NCBI GenBank assembly: GCA_021810145.1
Contig: JAJZJL010000013.1
Location: forward strand, 1 to 53,943
DNA from: Planctomycetota bacterium
Lineage (GTDB): Bacteria > Planctomycetota > Phycisphaerae > WQYP01
Length of the DNA: 53,943 bases
Direction: 5' to 3'
Under the pieces are notes generated by a model, which did not search any database, was not told the origin of the DNA, and worked only from the letters and a program-made list of their open reading frames with translations. The position numbers and the translations under genes were made by a program. The number at the start of each line of letters is the position of its first letter. Position 1 is the stretch's first letter. Shown here one piece after another: positions 9,301-16,662 of the stretch.

Positions 9301-12169
9301 TGAGAATGATGGCACCGGTAGAATCCACACCGGTATCGGATAGGGTGGCAGTGGCGGCCGCGGTTACGCCTTGCGTGCCACCAACAATAATATCGCCGAC
9401 AATATAGGGCACGGAATTGTCGCCTGTAGGTGCTGTGGCACCGGGAGGCTGCTCGGCATTTTCGTAATCTTGACCGCCGCCGTCGGAGGTCACAGAGGGT
9501 TGAATGGTATTAATCCCGGTGCCATAGGTTTCAAAATATGTATTGAAGGCGTTGAAGGTTGAAAGGCCGGCCACGCCCGACGCAGCACCGCCACCGACTG
9601 CGGTGCCGGTGGAACCGCTTGGATTGTTCAGAAACCTAATTATCGGATTTAGCTCTATCGTAAGGCCACCGCCTCCAGACGCCGCGGTATTCGTTCCATT
9701 AACGCTGGCTGCCACACCGCCGGTGCCGCCCGTGATGTTCCAGGTAACGGCAATTGGAGTGGTGGTCGTTGGCGCAGTGACCGAAATATTGACCGCGCCG
9801 CCGGTTCCTGATCCGGCCAGTACCGGTCCGAGTTGCGCAGTTTTAATGATATTGGCTCCCTGAAAAATCAGGAACCCGTCGCCATATGGATAGCCTTGGC
9901 CGCCGCCCCTTGTGGCGGTCCATGAGTTTGGAGGAGGATTCTGCAGATTTACGGGCTGGTAGAGGTACCCCGCATCAGCACCGCCAGGCCATACTCGAAT
10001 CGCGCCGCCACCATTACCCTCCGAACTCATTGTGAGATTGGCAAGCGTTATTTCCCCGCCATAGCCGCCATCCGGGTTCTCGGTAACAATCCCAATGGCT
10101 CCGCCGCTGCCGTAAGCTCCGGCACCGGCCCCTTTGGCACCGTTGGCATCCAGTGTTGTTCCGGAAACGATTATGTTTCCCAGACCGATACACACAATAC
10201 CAATACCGCCACCACCGGTTCCGGGCGCGTAACCCGCACTGCTGAGTGTCACGGTCCCCAATGATATTGCGGTACCCGTTGAGCGCCCGCGGGCCTCCAG
10301 CAGCAGGCTGCCGCCACCGGTTGCGATGCCTCCCGGCCCGGGGGCAGCCGGTGTACCGCTGACGCCGGGAATATCCAACGTGCCACCCGCATTAAGCGAA
10401 ACGTAACCGCCACCGGCAGCTCCAGCGGAATTAATCGCCCATTTGCTCGTGGAATCCAGGTAAATGCTTCCCCCATTGGTATTCAGAGAAACACTGCCGC
10501 CATCGCTCAGGGATGAAAAAGTGGTGATTGATCCGGCACCTGGGGTTGTACCCGCACCGCCAATGTAGATGTTGCCTGCCGCATCCAGATGCACATCCAT
10601 GATTCCGGCACCAGTGGATGCGATCGTGCCTTCAATATCAATATTATTGCTGGCAGAGAGTTTCAACAGAACGATTGAGGCCCCCGGAATGACCGGATTG
10701 ATGGACACCCCAGGCAGAAGCGTAATATCGCCCTGATCTGTTCCGATGTCCGGACCCGTCGCCGGAGTTGTGCTTACCGTAACGTTATCCCCCGCGGTTA
10801 ACGCCGCGGTAATCGCCGCCGCTGATACTGTCGCCGGTGAGGGGGTTGCCGCTGTCGGTGAAAATTCTGTTGTACCGGCCACTGGATTGGTGGTTCCAAT
10901 GTTGGACGATGTGGCACCGGTAATCTGCACATTCACCGGATCCAGCAGCCACTGTCCCGCCGCACCTCCGCCCGCGCCTGCCGTAAGAATTGTTGCCGTC
11001 GGCGATACCGTCAGTGTGGCACCGGAGGTATCGACCAGACCGCCCGCGCCGTGGCCGGTGGCCATGGCTTCCAACAGCGCATCGGCTCCGATGTAATCAT
11101 AGTTGCTGGCATCGCTGTAACCGGTGGTGGAACTGGAATCAGCTTTAACGCCAATGAGAATCTTGCCGCCGCCGTTGGTGCCGGAGGCGTTCAGCAGCGT
11201 GTTGCTATCGGCATAATTGCCATCCACCCGCCGGGCTACGCCCACGCCAATATTGCCGCCATTGATTTTAATGGTTCCGCCCTTGCCGTTACCCCCCTGA
11301 TTGGCTGCATCAAGCTTGCCGGAAACCAGAACCGTGGAATGCGATCCGCCATGAATGGTGATATTGCCCGCGGTGACCGAACCAGTATTGCGAATCGCCA
11401 GGGAGAACATATCGCCCGCGGACATGTTTACCTGCCCGTCTTTGGCGTCCACCGTGCCGGTGTTGCTGACGGCGGCATGGGCATTCGGCTGTGCCGCACT
11501 GGCGTCACCGGAAACCTTGACGAACATGTTGCCGTCCATTTTCCCGATCAGCACGTCATTGCCGGCCGCCATGACAACGGTACCCTTGGGAGCAATAATT
11601 TCACCGGAATTCGCCACCATCTGACCGACGAAATTCACCGCCGAGGCGTGAATATTGCCCGCATTGAGCACCGAACCGGTGACATCGGTAAAATGATTAA
11701 TGCCCTGAAGAAAATCAGAATTGCTCAAATTACCGGCGGCGGCAAAGATCTGCCCGACATTAATTACCGCGCCCTGGCCAAACATGACGCCAGCGGGATT
11801 GACCATGTATACAATACCGTTGGCGAACAAGTTGCCGTCAATGGCCGTGGGTGATGCTCCGCTGATGCGGTTAAGCACCGTGGCGGTACTGCCGGGCTGA
11901 ATAAACCGCACGGTATCACCCGTGGGAATGTCAAATTTGGAATAATCAATAATGGTTTGATTGGCGGCGGTAATGGTGGTGGTATTGCCGGACGTTGCAA
12001 ATCCGGCGCTGCCATGTTCAACCTGCGTTACAACAATCGGTGCAGCCGCTTGAACGGTAGCGCTTACGGCCATGGAGGCCGCGAGCGTCATACCCAATGA
12101 CAGCGCGGTTTTGCGGGACAACTTGCGGGTGCGCGTGGTTTTGCGAGTTTCAAATGTGCCTGCCGCCAT
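3374..12169 (-). CDS. Giant two-partner secretion exoprotein (TpsA, FHA-like)
   Basis: A 2931-residue secreted adhesin-like protein. An extended basic N-terminus (RKTTRTRKLSRK) and hydrophobic segment form a long signal peptide, cut near residue 43 (VQAAA). The TPS recognition domain follows, with FDIPTGDTVRFIQPG at about 79-93, VLNRI at 98-102 and YMVNPAGVMFG at 121-131. The latter is a variant of the classical NPNG motif. Roughly residues 300-2650 are Gly/Ser/Thr/Asn-rich repeats typical of a right-handed beta-helix. The last ~200 residues are different: charged and probably helical, ending in LLPAGPTAE. I see no VENN motif or CDI toxin domain, so contact-dependent inhibition is unlikely. 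The gene follows its transporter by 74 bases and has an AGGAG site 8-9 bases before the ATG. Its 3' end abuts a REP palindrome. Attachment or biofilm is the likely role; the ligand is unknown. Confidence 0.87.
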   Translation of the reverse strand: MAAGTFETRKTTRTRKLSRKTALSLGMTLAASMAVSATVQAAAPIVVTQVEHGSAGFATSGNTTTITAANQTIIDYSKFDIPTGDTVRFIQPGSTATVLNRISGASPTAIDGNLFANGIVYMVNPAGVMFGQGAVINVGQIFAAAGNLSNSDFLQGINHFTDVTGSVLNAGNIHASAVNFVGQMVANSGEIIAPKGTVVMAAGNDVLIGKMDGNMFVKVSGDASAAQPNAHAAVSNTGTVDAKDGQVNMSAGDMFSLAIRNTGSVTAGNITIHGGSHSTVLVSGKLDAANQGGNGKGGTIKINGGNIGVGVARRVDGNYADSNTLLNASGTNGGGKILIGVKADSSSTTGYSDASNYDYIGADALLEAMATGHGAGGLVDTSGATLTVSPTATILTAGAGGGAAGQWLLDPVNVQITGATSSNIGTTNPVAGTTEFSPTAATPSPATVSAAAITAALTAGDNVTVSTTPATGPDIGTDQGDITLLPGVSINPVIPGASIVLLKLSASNNIDIEGTIASTGAGIMDVHLDAAGNIYIGGAGTTPGAGSITTFSSLSDGGSVSLNTNGGSIYLDSTSKWAINSAGAAGGGYVSLNAGGTLDIPGVSGTPAAPGPGGIATGGGSLLLEARGRSTGTAISLGTVTLSSAGYAPGTGGGGIGIVCIGLGNIIVSGTTLDANGAKGAGAGAYGSGGAIGIVTENPDGGYGGEITLANLTMSSEGNGGGAIRVWPGGADAGYLYQPVNLQNPPPNSWTATRGGGQGYPYGDGFLIFQGANIIKTAQLGPVLAGSGTGGAVNISVTAPTTTTPIAVTWNITGGTGGVAASVNGTNTAASGGGGLTIELNPIIRFLNNPSGSTGTAVGGGAASGVAGLSTFNAFNTYFETYGTGINTIQPSVTSDGGGQDYENAEQPPGATAPTGDNSVPYIVGDIIVGGTQGVTAAATATLSDTGVDSTGAIILNGEVDGIAPNLDNLITITTAGSISYNYGLGQNVALQNWIAIAGSQLPTQDFIASGLTLPSATGNFSMTPGTAIGQLQLGTGPAVVVNDPVFDISYPAFQVSKVGGIFVGTTTGNMYLQGAIVSANVVTYGSNPAIHTGAVLLNSTTGNIDMEAYAYGPWYSAGANWEDPLAMTSAAPATINGNPNNAINIDGSSITFASGSSGTGYTMDGVNYSLSSATTYAFSGQTFGAIVPVQAIYASAGGFNVPDSGFSVSATQGGNIFIDGPSPATVSSLFQPPDGFLSNGGYTVATFGSPISVLAMNSNGAAGNIHFGQSVFLSTDGGSLGVASVGTTGNAGNLTFDEGAKFHGGFVTVASLSLDPTAGFTSGNITFNLSNPTQTATESFITSNIQAIIVSGNYLGSSGNVSVGGYMGISAGAAAANLVPLIVESVASPTDDANTSAMTDALAEIAGVASNSTFVNTSSLVAPSATGLSGLSGNAGAVSIGDFANLKSGGSATSQPGAIAIGSYSTIGNAGNVSTGVSDTRMQHIIASSGGSISIFSEAVLNGSYASATTANPGGITVNGVVSSTSSGSAGKITIQNVGTGTSISTSSPGVTIGNGISGDPALLDASSQTANGGIVAIYAPYGVVTVDMTSSAAYAVNVSGFGGSPGSSGTGGAGGVDIYGGAGVDIISGGVAAMGGINNGHGGGGGISIASGGYITALHADINSSSAYGGGGGVAIFSTASGTSGPVNLGSGSIINTSGGGSGGGGAILIAGSGNVSISGATLTASGNGGGAIALDSGAGKIIFAGSNVFTSLQSGTVNASFGGGGGYTVALTASPKTLNVGGGGGANGGYSGGGVALTGTPTFSGTTFTDGIQLASLIGFGRGTAPGGTSSGGVGNGQGGIAGGGNAGAPGGLFFSGSEVDFGVPGSSTPVSLTTSGNGQIYNSNIVLYAPTTLTESGSGTIQLNGSGTAPSISTAPGVTAGLTVVDNTGNIVFGPNFTFATGSNALSSLSVTDTSGQIQLYSGGGNFVSTTSGAQTFSGTTLVEETGSTGSFIINAGGEITLTGSLTGVASGTTTAQPLDVSLTSSQAYASGAYAIDVGLNVNTGGGNFLADASSGGNIQLGLFGTGATAGTIDTSGTTSNGSITIESIASTGNSGGIVMSPAGESLITGGAGAVTPSPTGPGSVTLESSAVAGTAHNINITGAIDTSSTTGNGGDVTIQTIGQAGTTGGNITIGSNTSTAGTGYINTSTTNAGSTGGNVVLNSGTGTVNINTAGDPGIAINTSGTPGGSITLTGYNGLNLSAGNITSGGGAITLQNLTGLLSLGAITLDSSAAAGGGNILIQTQTGGNGNIELNGTTVNSGSATTDNGGTITLDSLGTLTLAGTDTFNSSGPVNGPVNGGTPGAITLTAAGNLTQTSNGSLAFALSGDTSPVDVTFNPGTPTGTVNLAGSLAFTGTYTGTTGPDANLTINSLGALALGTMNGDFALVVNTLTGGIVFNGSLGQSSALDSVTATAGTGSGATTGGVTVNGAITTMNNISLQPNSGTFLGGAGAGDYRPDGVLAINGNLTSTNGNIDLSPAGRSVVPSVASISSSRSVVISAPNGSITMGPNERYTALGSLTIAAGTAAGDTATIGDLNSLGNLNVSANTIDILLRQPGAILTSFGSLDSGVSPATDGTQFIANGPITFTGTVTTSGTGNPPRFASVSDSGSVPAPYTISFFGAGTEFAGRPITPSMAVYNGTVLVLSANGPVAQLVQIYTQNVAPVVPQKLPTVQYPVIAPPAVNSWDQSILHGVGVNAANSSARQILAGMMGATVYENSMYGAAGAQAQLPASQLTPDSLQQFLNVYHKLFSFEVPANYSPYKPSGWFTRPTWYEVAGRHKDIHNTLSLAYSLYQDSLGASAANDTFLQFVDHNRAQSKIFKQSAYYLALLQQLNEAIYQMGITPSEFQAIEVKFFKPLAPDGMPFSDFMSEIAPAQLLPAGPTAE

Positions 12170-12243
12170 GATGAAGTCTCCTAAATGGATATCAGCCGCC
12201 GGTAATAAAACGCGGCTGGATAAAATTCGTTGCGAAAGAAAGC

Positions 12244-14277
12244 TTAATAACTCACAGTAAATACAAAATTAACCTGGCTGGAACCGGGCGAAACATCGGT
12301 TCCGCCGGGGCTGGCGCTGCTGGCATTAAGCCGGGTAAGCGCCACGCCCCAATCCACCATCAAACTGATGTTGTGCTTGATATCCAACTGCAGGCCAAGA
12401 CCGGTGCCCACAAGCGTGGAATCGGTTTCGTAACTCTGCCGGTTGGAATTAACCACTTCGCCAACATCCAAGAATGCCTTGCCGATCAGATCCCAATCCG
12501 TCGGGCCGTACGGTTCCTGCGGTACCCAGCGGAATGGCTTGCCAAACACACTGCCGGCATTGGGATTCACCGGGAACAGATGCGGTATATGCAGGCGGTA
12601 TTCCACCGAGCCGATGCCGACAGAATCACCCGCCGTGACATATTCCGGGTATCCGCGAACCGTGTACAATCCGCCCGCGGTCATTTCATCTTCCGCAGGC
12701 AGACGATTGTTAAATGCTTCCTGCCCGGAGATTGAGATTTTAATCTGATTGGCCAGCGTACTGGTGCCCGCCTGATACCCCTTCGGGTCCAGCAGAGGTT
12801 CTAAATAAAACTCACATACGGAATCACCCTGAAGCATGACCCAGTTTTTATCCACATTCAGCCGGCCAAGCTGCTGCAGAGATGCGGTGGAAGAAGTTGT
12901 AAACCCGCCAAGCAGTGACAGATCCGCCCATGATTGCACGGTGGGCGTGTAATGATCCAGATGCAGCCCAACATAGGGAATAATAAAATCGCCGGTTCCC
13001 GTTTGCCCCAGCAGTGTGTTGTCAACAAAAATATGCTGATATTTGGCACCTGCGATTAAATCAATAAACAGGCGGTTGTGCTGGAATACATTTAATATGC
13101 CTTCGCCGCCCGCGGTGGATTCATCACCGTTGAAAAACGCGTTGCCAAAACCCACATCCGAAGCACTGAAATCATCATATCCGCCATATACCCGCAACCG
13201 CAGGCGGCCATTGCGTGTCAGGGGAATATTATACGAAGCGTTAACGGAATTCTGTTTGGTAAAGCCCGCCGTGCTGTATTGCAGATTAAAAATATCATTA
13301 AAGCCCAGCAGTTGATTATCCACCAACCCAAAGGTTTCCCGCCAGGGGTTGGTCTGCTGGGTTCCGGTATTGGACAATTGAAAATACACATGCCACGGCT
13401 TGGATTGATGCACCAGATAATCCAAGTCCACCGCGTCCGGTGTGGTGGAACTTGTATCCGGTGATACCGCCACCGCCACCTGTGTGCCGGGCTGGCGGTT
13501 AATCTGGTCAATGTATGCATTAAGCACTTTGGGATCCAGCAGATCCGTTGATCCGGGCTTGTTGGCACTGGCGGGCTGAATGGGTGAATTTTCCAGAATA
13601 TTGGCGACCAGCGGGTTGTTAATGCGGTTTTTCTGACCGCTGAATCTGCCACCCGAAGCCACGGTGCGAAGTTTTGTCACCACCGCGGTATATACCTGTA
13701 AGTGCAACGTGGTGTCGCCGGCTGGACGGATATCCTTGCCGTTGGCAATATCTTTGCCGAAAACACTAACATAAACGCCAACCTGCCCGTGGGAATTCAG
13801 ATATGCCACAATCTGCCGGGACAGCGAACGGATCGCCGTGGCATGAAATTCCTGCACGCTGCCCTGGGCCAAGAGCCCCAGCTTGGCATGGATAATTTCC
13901 ACATCGGTTCGCAACACGCGCTGACCACCGGCACCCGAAGTATATGCGGTAACATATCCCGACGGCTTAAGCCCCAGCACCACGGACATGGATTCAATAT
14001 TGGAAATCGGCACCTGCCCCTTGGCCGGATGAGCATACCGCACCACCAGGGGTGATACGCGATACGCCGGGCCGTCGTTAAACACGCGAGCGGGGACTAC
14101 CGGTTTGGCGGTAACCTGCGATGGAACGGGCGTCGGCGCGATGCGTGCCTCGGCCATGCCGCCGACAAACACCGCTGATAAAACAGCAATGACGGAACTT
14201 TGAATCAGCAGTCTCGGCGCGCCGGGACCGGCTTGAGCATAACGGATTGTTGAATTCTGGTTGGCAAAACTGGTCAT
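12244..14277 (-). CDS. Two-partner secretion transporter (TpsB, ShlB/FhaC type)
   Basis: A 677-residue outer-membrane protein of the Omp85/TpsB superfamily that would export the large exoprotein encoded just downstream. The N-terminus has a long signal region ending near AEARIA. A POTRA-bearing periplasmic part covers about residues 70-300. The 16-strand barrel follows, with the diagnostic VRGY motif at about 540-543 (loop L6) and a C-terminal strand VNFVFTVSY ending in the aromatic residue needed for barrel assembly. This is somewhat longer than FhaC-type proteins. A GAGGAAC stretch precedes the ATG. Promoter elements at 14495-14523 imply a tpsB-tpsA operon with a leader of about 210 bases. 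The sequence around the POTRA region is divergent, so domain limits are approximate. Confidence 0.85.
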   Translation of the reverse strand: MTSFANQNSTIRYAQAGPGAPRLLIQSSVIAVLSAVFVGGMAEARIAPTPVPSQVTAKPVVPARVFNDGPAYRVSPLVVRYAHPAKGQVPISNIESMSVVLGLKPSGYVTAYTSGAGGQRVLRTDVEIIHAKLGLLAQGSVQEFHATAIRSLSRQIVAYLNSHGQVGVYVSVFGKDIANGKDIRPAGDTTLHLQVYTAVVTKLRTVASGGRFSGQKNRINNPLVANILENSPIQPASANKPGSTDLLDPKVLNAYIDQINRQPGTQVAVAVSPDTSSTTPDAVDLDYLVHQSKPWHVYFQLSNTGTQQTNPWRETFGLVDNQLLGFNDIFNLQYSTAGFTKQNSVNASYNIPLTRNGRLRLRVYGGYDDFSASDVGFGNAFFNGDESTAGGEGILNVFQHNRLFIDLIAGAKYQHIFVDNTLLGQTGTGDFIIPYVGLHLDHYTPTVQSWADLSLLGGFTTSSTASLQQLGRLNVDKNWVMLQGDSVCEFYLEPLLDPKGYQAGTSTLANQIKISISGQEAFNNRLPAEDEMTAGGLYTVRGYPEYVTAGDSVGIGSVEYRLHIPHLFPVNPNAGSVFGKPFRWVPQEPYGPTDWDLIGKAFLDVGEVVNSNRQSYETDSTLVGTGLGLQLDIKHNISLMVDWGVALTRLNASSASPGGTDVSPGSSQVNFVFTVSY

Positions 14278-14494
14278 GGCGTGCGTTCCTCATTTTTCCG
14301 ACGAGTAAAATTCACCGTCCACTGGTTGTTTCTATACCCCGGTCCGGCAGGAAATAAAGCGTGATGATCCTATCGTATGCCCGCAACCGGTGGCATTCAT
14401 GAACATCTGCTGGCAAATAGGACGGTGGACAACTCGCGGCCAGTGATCCTGTATTTCCTCATCACTATATCTGTTCCTATCAGACTTGGGCGGC

Positions 14495-14523
14495 AGTATA
14501 AGCGCGTCTGATTTTTTTTACAA
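14495..14523 (-). promoter_or_regulatory. Promoter of the tpsBA operon
   Basis: Reading the minus strand, TTGTAA (14523-14518) and TATACT (14500-14495) are separated by 17 bases, a good sigma70-type match in an AT-rich stretch. The predicted start is near 14488, leaving about 210 bases of leader before the transporter ATG. That leader is unusually long and could carry regulation, but I recognise no riboswitch class. Confidence 0.55.
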
Positions 14524-14947
14524 TTCTTTTTTTACATTTTTATGATCTATCACGATTGCCAGCCGCACGGGTTCAACCCGCCTCATCCGGCCTGCCGTTG
14601 ATTCTCCGAATCTGCAAGTCACATAGCCAACCAGTGGTTCGGTCGGCTCCCGGCCGCGCCGGCCGCAGGCTTTGATCCTGTTTGCCGGGGATACAGCGTA
14701 AATAGTGCCTGGCTCCACCCATGGCAGTTATTGGCAGGCTGCGGGGTTTCCCGATCATAACCCGGTGCAGCGCCGCACGGCGCGTGATGCTTGGCCCGGC
14801 GGACCAATGAACCACTGGCTGCCATCCCGATGGCCCTGCGGACGGATGGAAGAATGTGCCGACGCTTTATACATTTGCCATCCGGCGTTATAGTTCCGCT
14901 TTCGGCCAATGGATGCCGGTTGAACTGTTGTTTCAGGAGCAATTGAT
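14524..14947. other. Divergent intergenic region, no gene seen
   Basis: This separates the tps operon from ompH. It is GC-rich and contains several imperfect inverted repeats, for example CCAGTGGTTC near 14630 with its complement GAACCACTGG near 14809. No open frame has both a ribosome binding site and a recognisable product. The ompH ribosome binding site (AGGAG, 14935-14939) lies at its end. Confidence 0.4.
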
Positions 14948-15574
14948 ATGTATCGCAGAATCACAAAATCAAAAGCGATTCCCGTTTTGATGACTACTCT
15001 GGCCTTGTGCGCCGGCGGACTGATGGCACCGGTGGCGGCCAAAGCGGCCGCGATGAAGATGGCCGTGGTGGATTTAGGCAAACTCACGTCACAGTTGACC
15101 GAACAATCCGCCGATCAGCAGATCATGCAGACCCAACTCTCGGCATTTAAGCAGGAAGTTGATACGCGTAAAAAGGCCATTCAAAAACTCGAAGAGCCTT
15201 TGAATCCGCAAAGTGTCATTGCCTTGAAACCCGGCACGCCGGAGTACAAAGCACAGGAAAACAAACTGCTTAAAGCCACCCTGAAGTTGCGGGTATTTGA
15301 ACAATTCACACAGGACCGGCTGAAAATTAAACAGCGCATGCTCACCGCGGATATTTACCGCGATGTCAATGCGGCGGTGGCGGCGTATGCCAAATCCCAT
15401 GGCATTGACATGGTGCTGGTAACGCATAAATTCGATTACAACGTCACCAGCACCCGGGCCTTGATGCTGCAGATTGCGAACCGGACCGTGCTTTATCATG
15501 ATGGCGCGGTGGATATTACCGCCCCGCTGGTGCGAATTATGAATCAGGCGTACCAGAAGGCGCACCCGCAGTAA
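14948..15574 (+). CDS. OmpH/Skp-family periplasmic chaperone
   Basis: A 208-residue exported protein of the OmpH family, which chaperones unfolded outer-membrane proteins on the way to the Bam complex. Residues 1-34 are a signal peptide ending near AAKAAA, followed by the family's first strand KMAVVDLGKL. The middle (about 50-130) is charged and helical, the expected coiled-coil tentacle region, including KQEVDTRKKAIQKLEE. The C-terminal strand part reads GIDMVLVTHKFDY...DITAPLVRIMNQAY, matching the usual 'DiT..v...ln' ending. It is slightly longer than E. coli Skp. AGGAG stands 8 bases before the ATG. It leads directly into lpxD with a 35-base gap, the usual skp-lpxD order, and probably shares its transcript. 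Confidence 0.85.
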   Translation: MYRRITKSKAIPVLMTTLALCAGGLMAPVAAKAAAMKMAVVDLGKLTSQLTEQSADQQIMQTQLSAFKQEVDTRKKAIQKLEEPLNPQSVIALKPGTPEYKAQENKLLKATLKLRVFEQFTQDRLKIKQRMLTADIYRDVNAAVAAYAKSHGIDMVLVTHKFDYNVTSTRALMLQIANRTVLYHDGAVDITAPLVRIMNQAYQKAHPQ

Positions 15575-15609
15575 TTGCCGGAAACCGCAGTTCATTTCGG
15601 GAGCTTTCC

Positions 15610-16662
15610 ATGCCCTTTTCAGCGCTACAGGCAGCCGAATGGTGCGGCGGGAAAATTGAAGGCGCTCCGGGCCAGTTGTTTGATTCCATGGAATCCATGG
15701 AATTGGCCGGGGCCAATCAGATGACCTTCATTGGAACCGCCGCCTATGGCCGGAAATTTGATCAATGCCCGGCGGGCGGAGCGGTGTGCCGCGAAGGACT
15801 GGCGGTTTCGCGCCGGGTGGATCAGACCCTTATTATCGTGCCGGATGCGGATTTGGCGGTGGCGGAAATTCTTGGCCGGTTGGCCCCCTTACCCCCCTAT
15901 CCACCCGCGGGAATTCACCCAACGGCTGTCATTGATGATTCCGCAAGCGTCGGGGCCGGTGTCCGCATCGGGCCATATTGCGTTGTGCAGGCCGGCGCAA
16001 CCATCGGCGAGCATACCGTGCTGATGGCACAGAGTTTTGTCGGGCGGGAATCGCAAATCGGGCAGGAATGTGTCCTTTGGCCGCAGGTGGTGATCCGGGA
16101 GGGTTGCCGGATTGGCAATCGCGTGGTTCTGCATTCGGGTTGCGTGATTGGTGCCGACGGCTTCGGATATCGGTTTGCCAGTGGCCGGCATGTAAAAATT
16201 CCGCAAATTGGCGGCGTAGTGGTGGAAGACGATTGCGAATTGGGTGCCAATACCACGGTGGATCGCGGCAAATTTTCCAATACGATCATCGGGCAAGGCA
16301 GCAAACTGGATAATCTTGTTCAAGTGGGCCATAATGTGCAGCTTGGAAAGCATACGATTCTCGTGGCGCATGTGGCCGTGGGAGGATCGGTTAAGGCAGG
16401 TGATTATCTGGTAGCCGGGGGCGGCGCGGTGGTGGCGGATCACCAGACCATCGGGCCTGGAGCGCAGGTGGCGGGTTTTTCGGCTGTGGTGTCAGATCTG
16501 GCCGCCGGTGACCGGGTTGTCGGAGCGCCCGCCCGTCCGGGCAAACAATATTTTTCGGAACTGCGCGCGTTGCACAAGCTGCCGGCGCTGGTACAAAAAA
16601 TTCAGCAGCTTGAACAACGGATAACAGAGCTTGAATCCTCCACAAAAAACAATAGCCAGTGA
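15610..16662 (+). CDS. lpxD: UDP-3-O-acylglucosamine N-acyltransferase LpxD
   Basis: Third acyl-transfer step of lipid A synthesis: it adds a 3-hydroxyacyl chain from ACP to UDP-3-O-acylglucosamine in the cytoplasm. Length (350 residues) is normal. Residues 1-100 are the uridine-binding domain. Residues about 102-300 form the left-handed hexapeptide beta-helix (IHPTAVIDDSASVGAGVRIG and many I/V-G-X4 repeats) with the conserved GADGFGY motif. Catalytic His is at 241 in QVGHNVQLG. The C-terminus (about 310-345) is a charged helix, QKIQQLEQRITELESS, as expected for the trimer's helical tail. The gene overlaps the start of lpxC-fabZ by 32 bases, so translational coupling is likely. Confidence 0.95.
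   Translation: MPFSALQAAEWCGGKIEGAPGQLFDSMESMELAGANQMTFIGTAAYGRKFDQCPAGGAVCREGLAVSRRVDQTLIIVPDADLAVAEILGRLAPLPPYPPAGIHPTAVIDDSASVGAGVRIGPYCVVQAGATIGEHTVLMAQSFVGRESQIGQECVLWPQVVIREGCRIGNRVVLHSGCVIGADGFGYRFASGRHVKIPQIGGVVVEDDCELGANTTVDRGKFSNTIIGQGSKLDNLVQVGHNVQLGKHTILVAHVAVGGSVKAGDYLVAGGGAVVADHQTIGPGAQVAGFSAVVSDLAAGDRVVGAPARPGKQYFSELRALHKLPALVQKIQQLEQRITELESSTKNNSQ

Noticed and set aside
4131..11854. Many plus-strand open frames opposite the exoprotein gene
   Set aside because: They are antisense shadows of Gly/Ala/Thr-rich codons, without ribosome binding sites or recognisable products.
14480..14519. Terminator-like hairpin TCAGAC...GTCTGA followed by eight T on the plus strand
   Set aside because: No plus-strand gene lies upstream; the same DNA gives a better minus-strand promoter for tpsB.
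14628..14825. Inverted repeat CCAGTGGTTC suggesting a small mobile element
   Set aside because: Arms match over only about 10 bases, with no target duplication.
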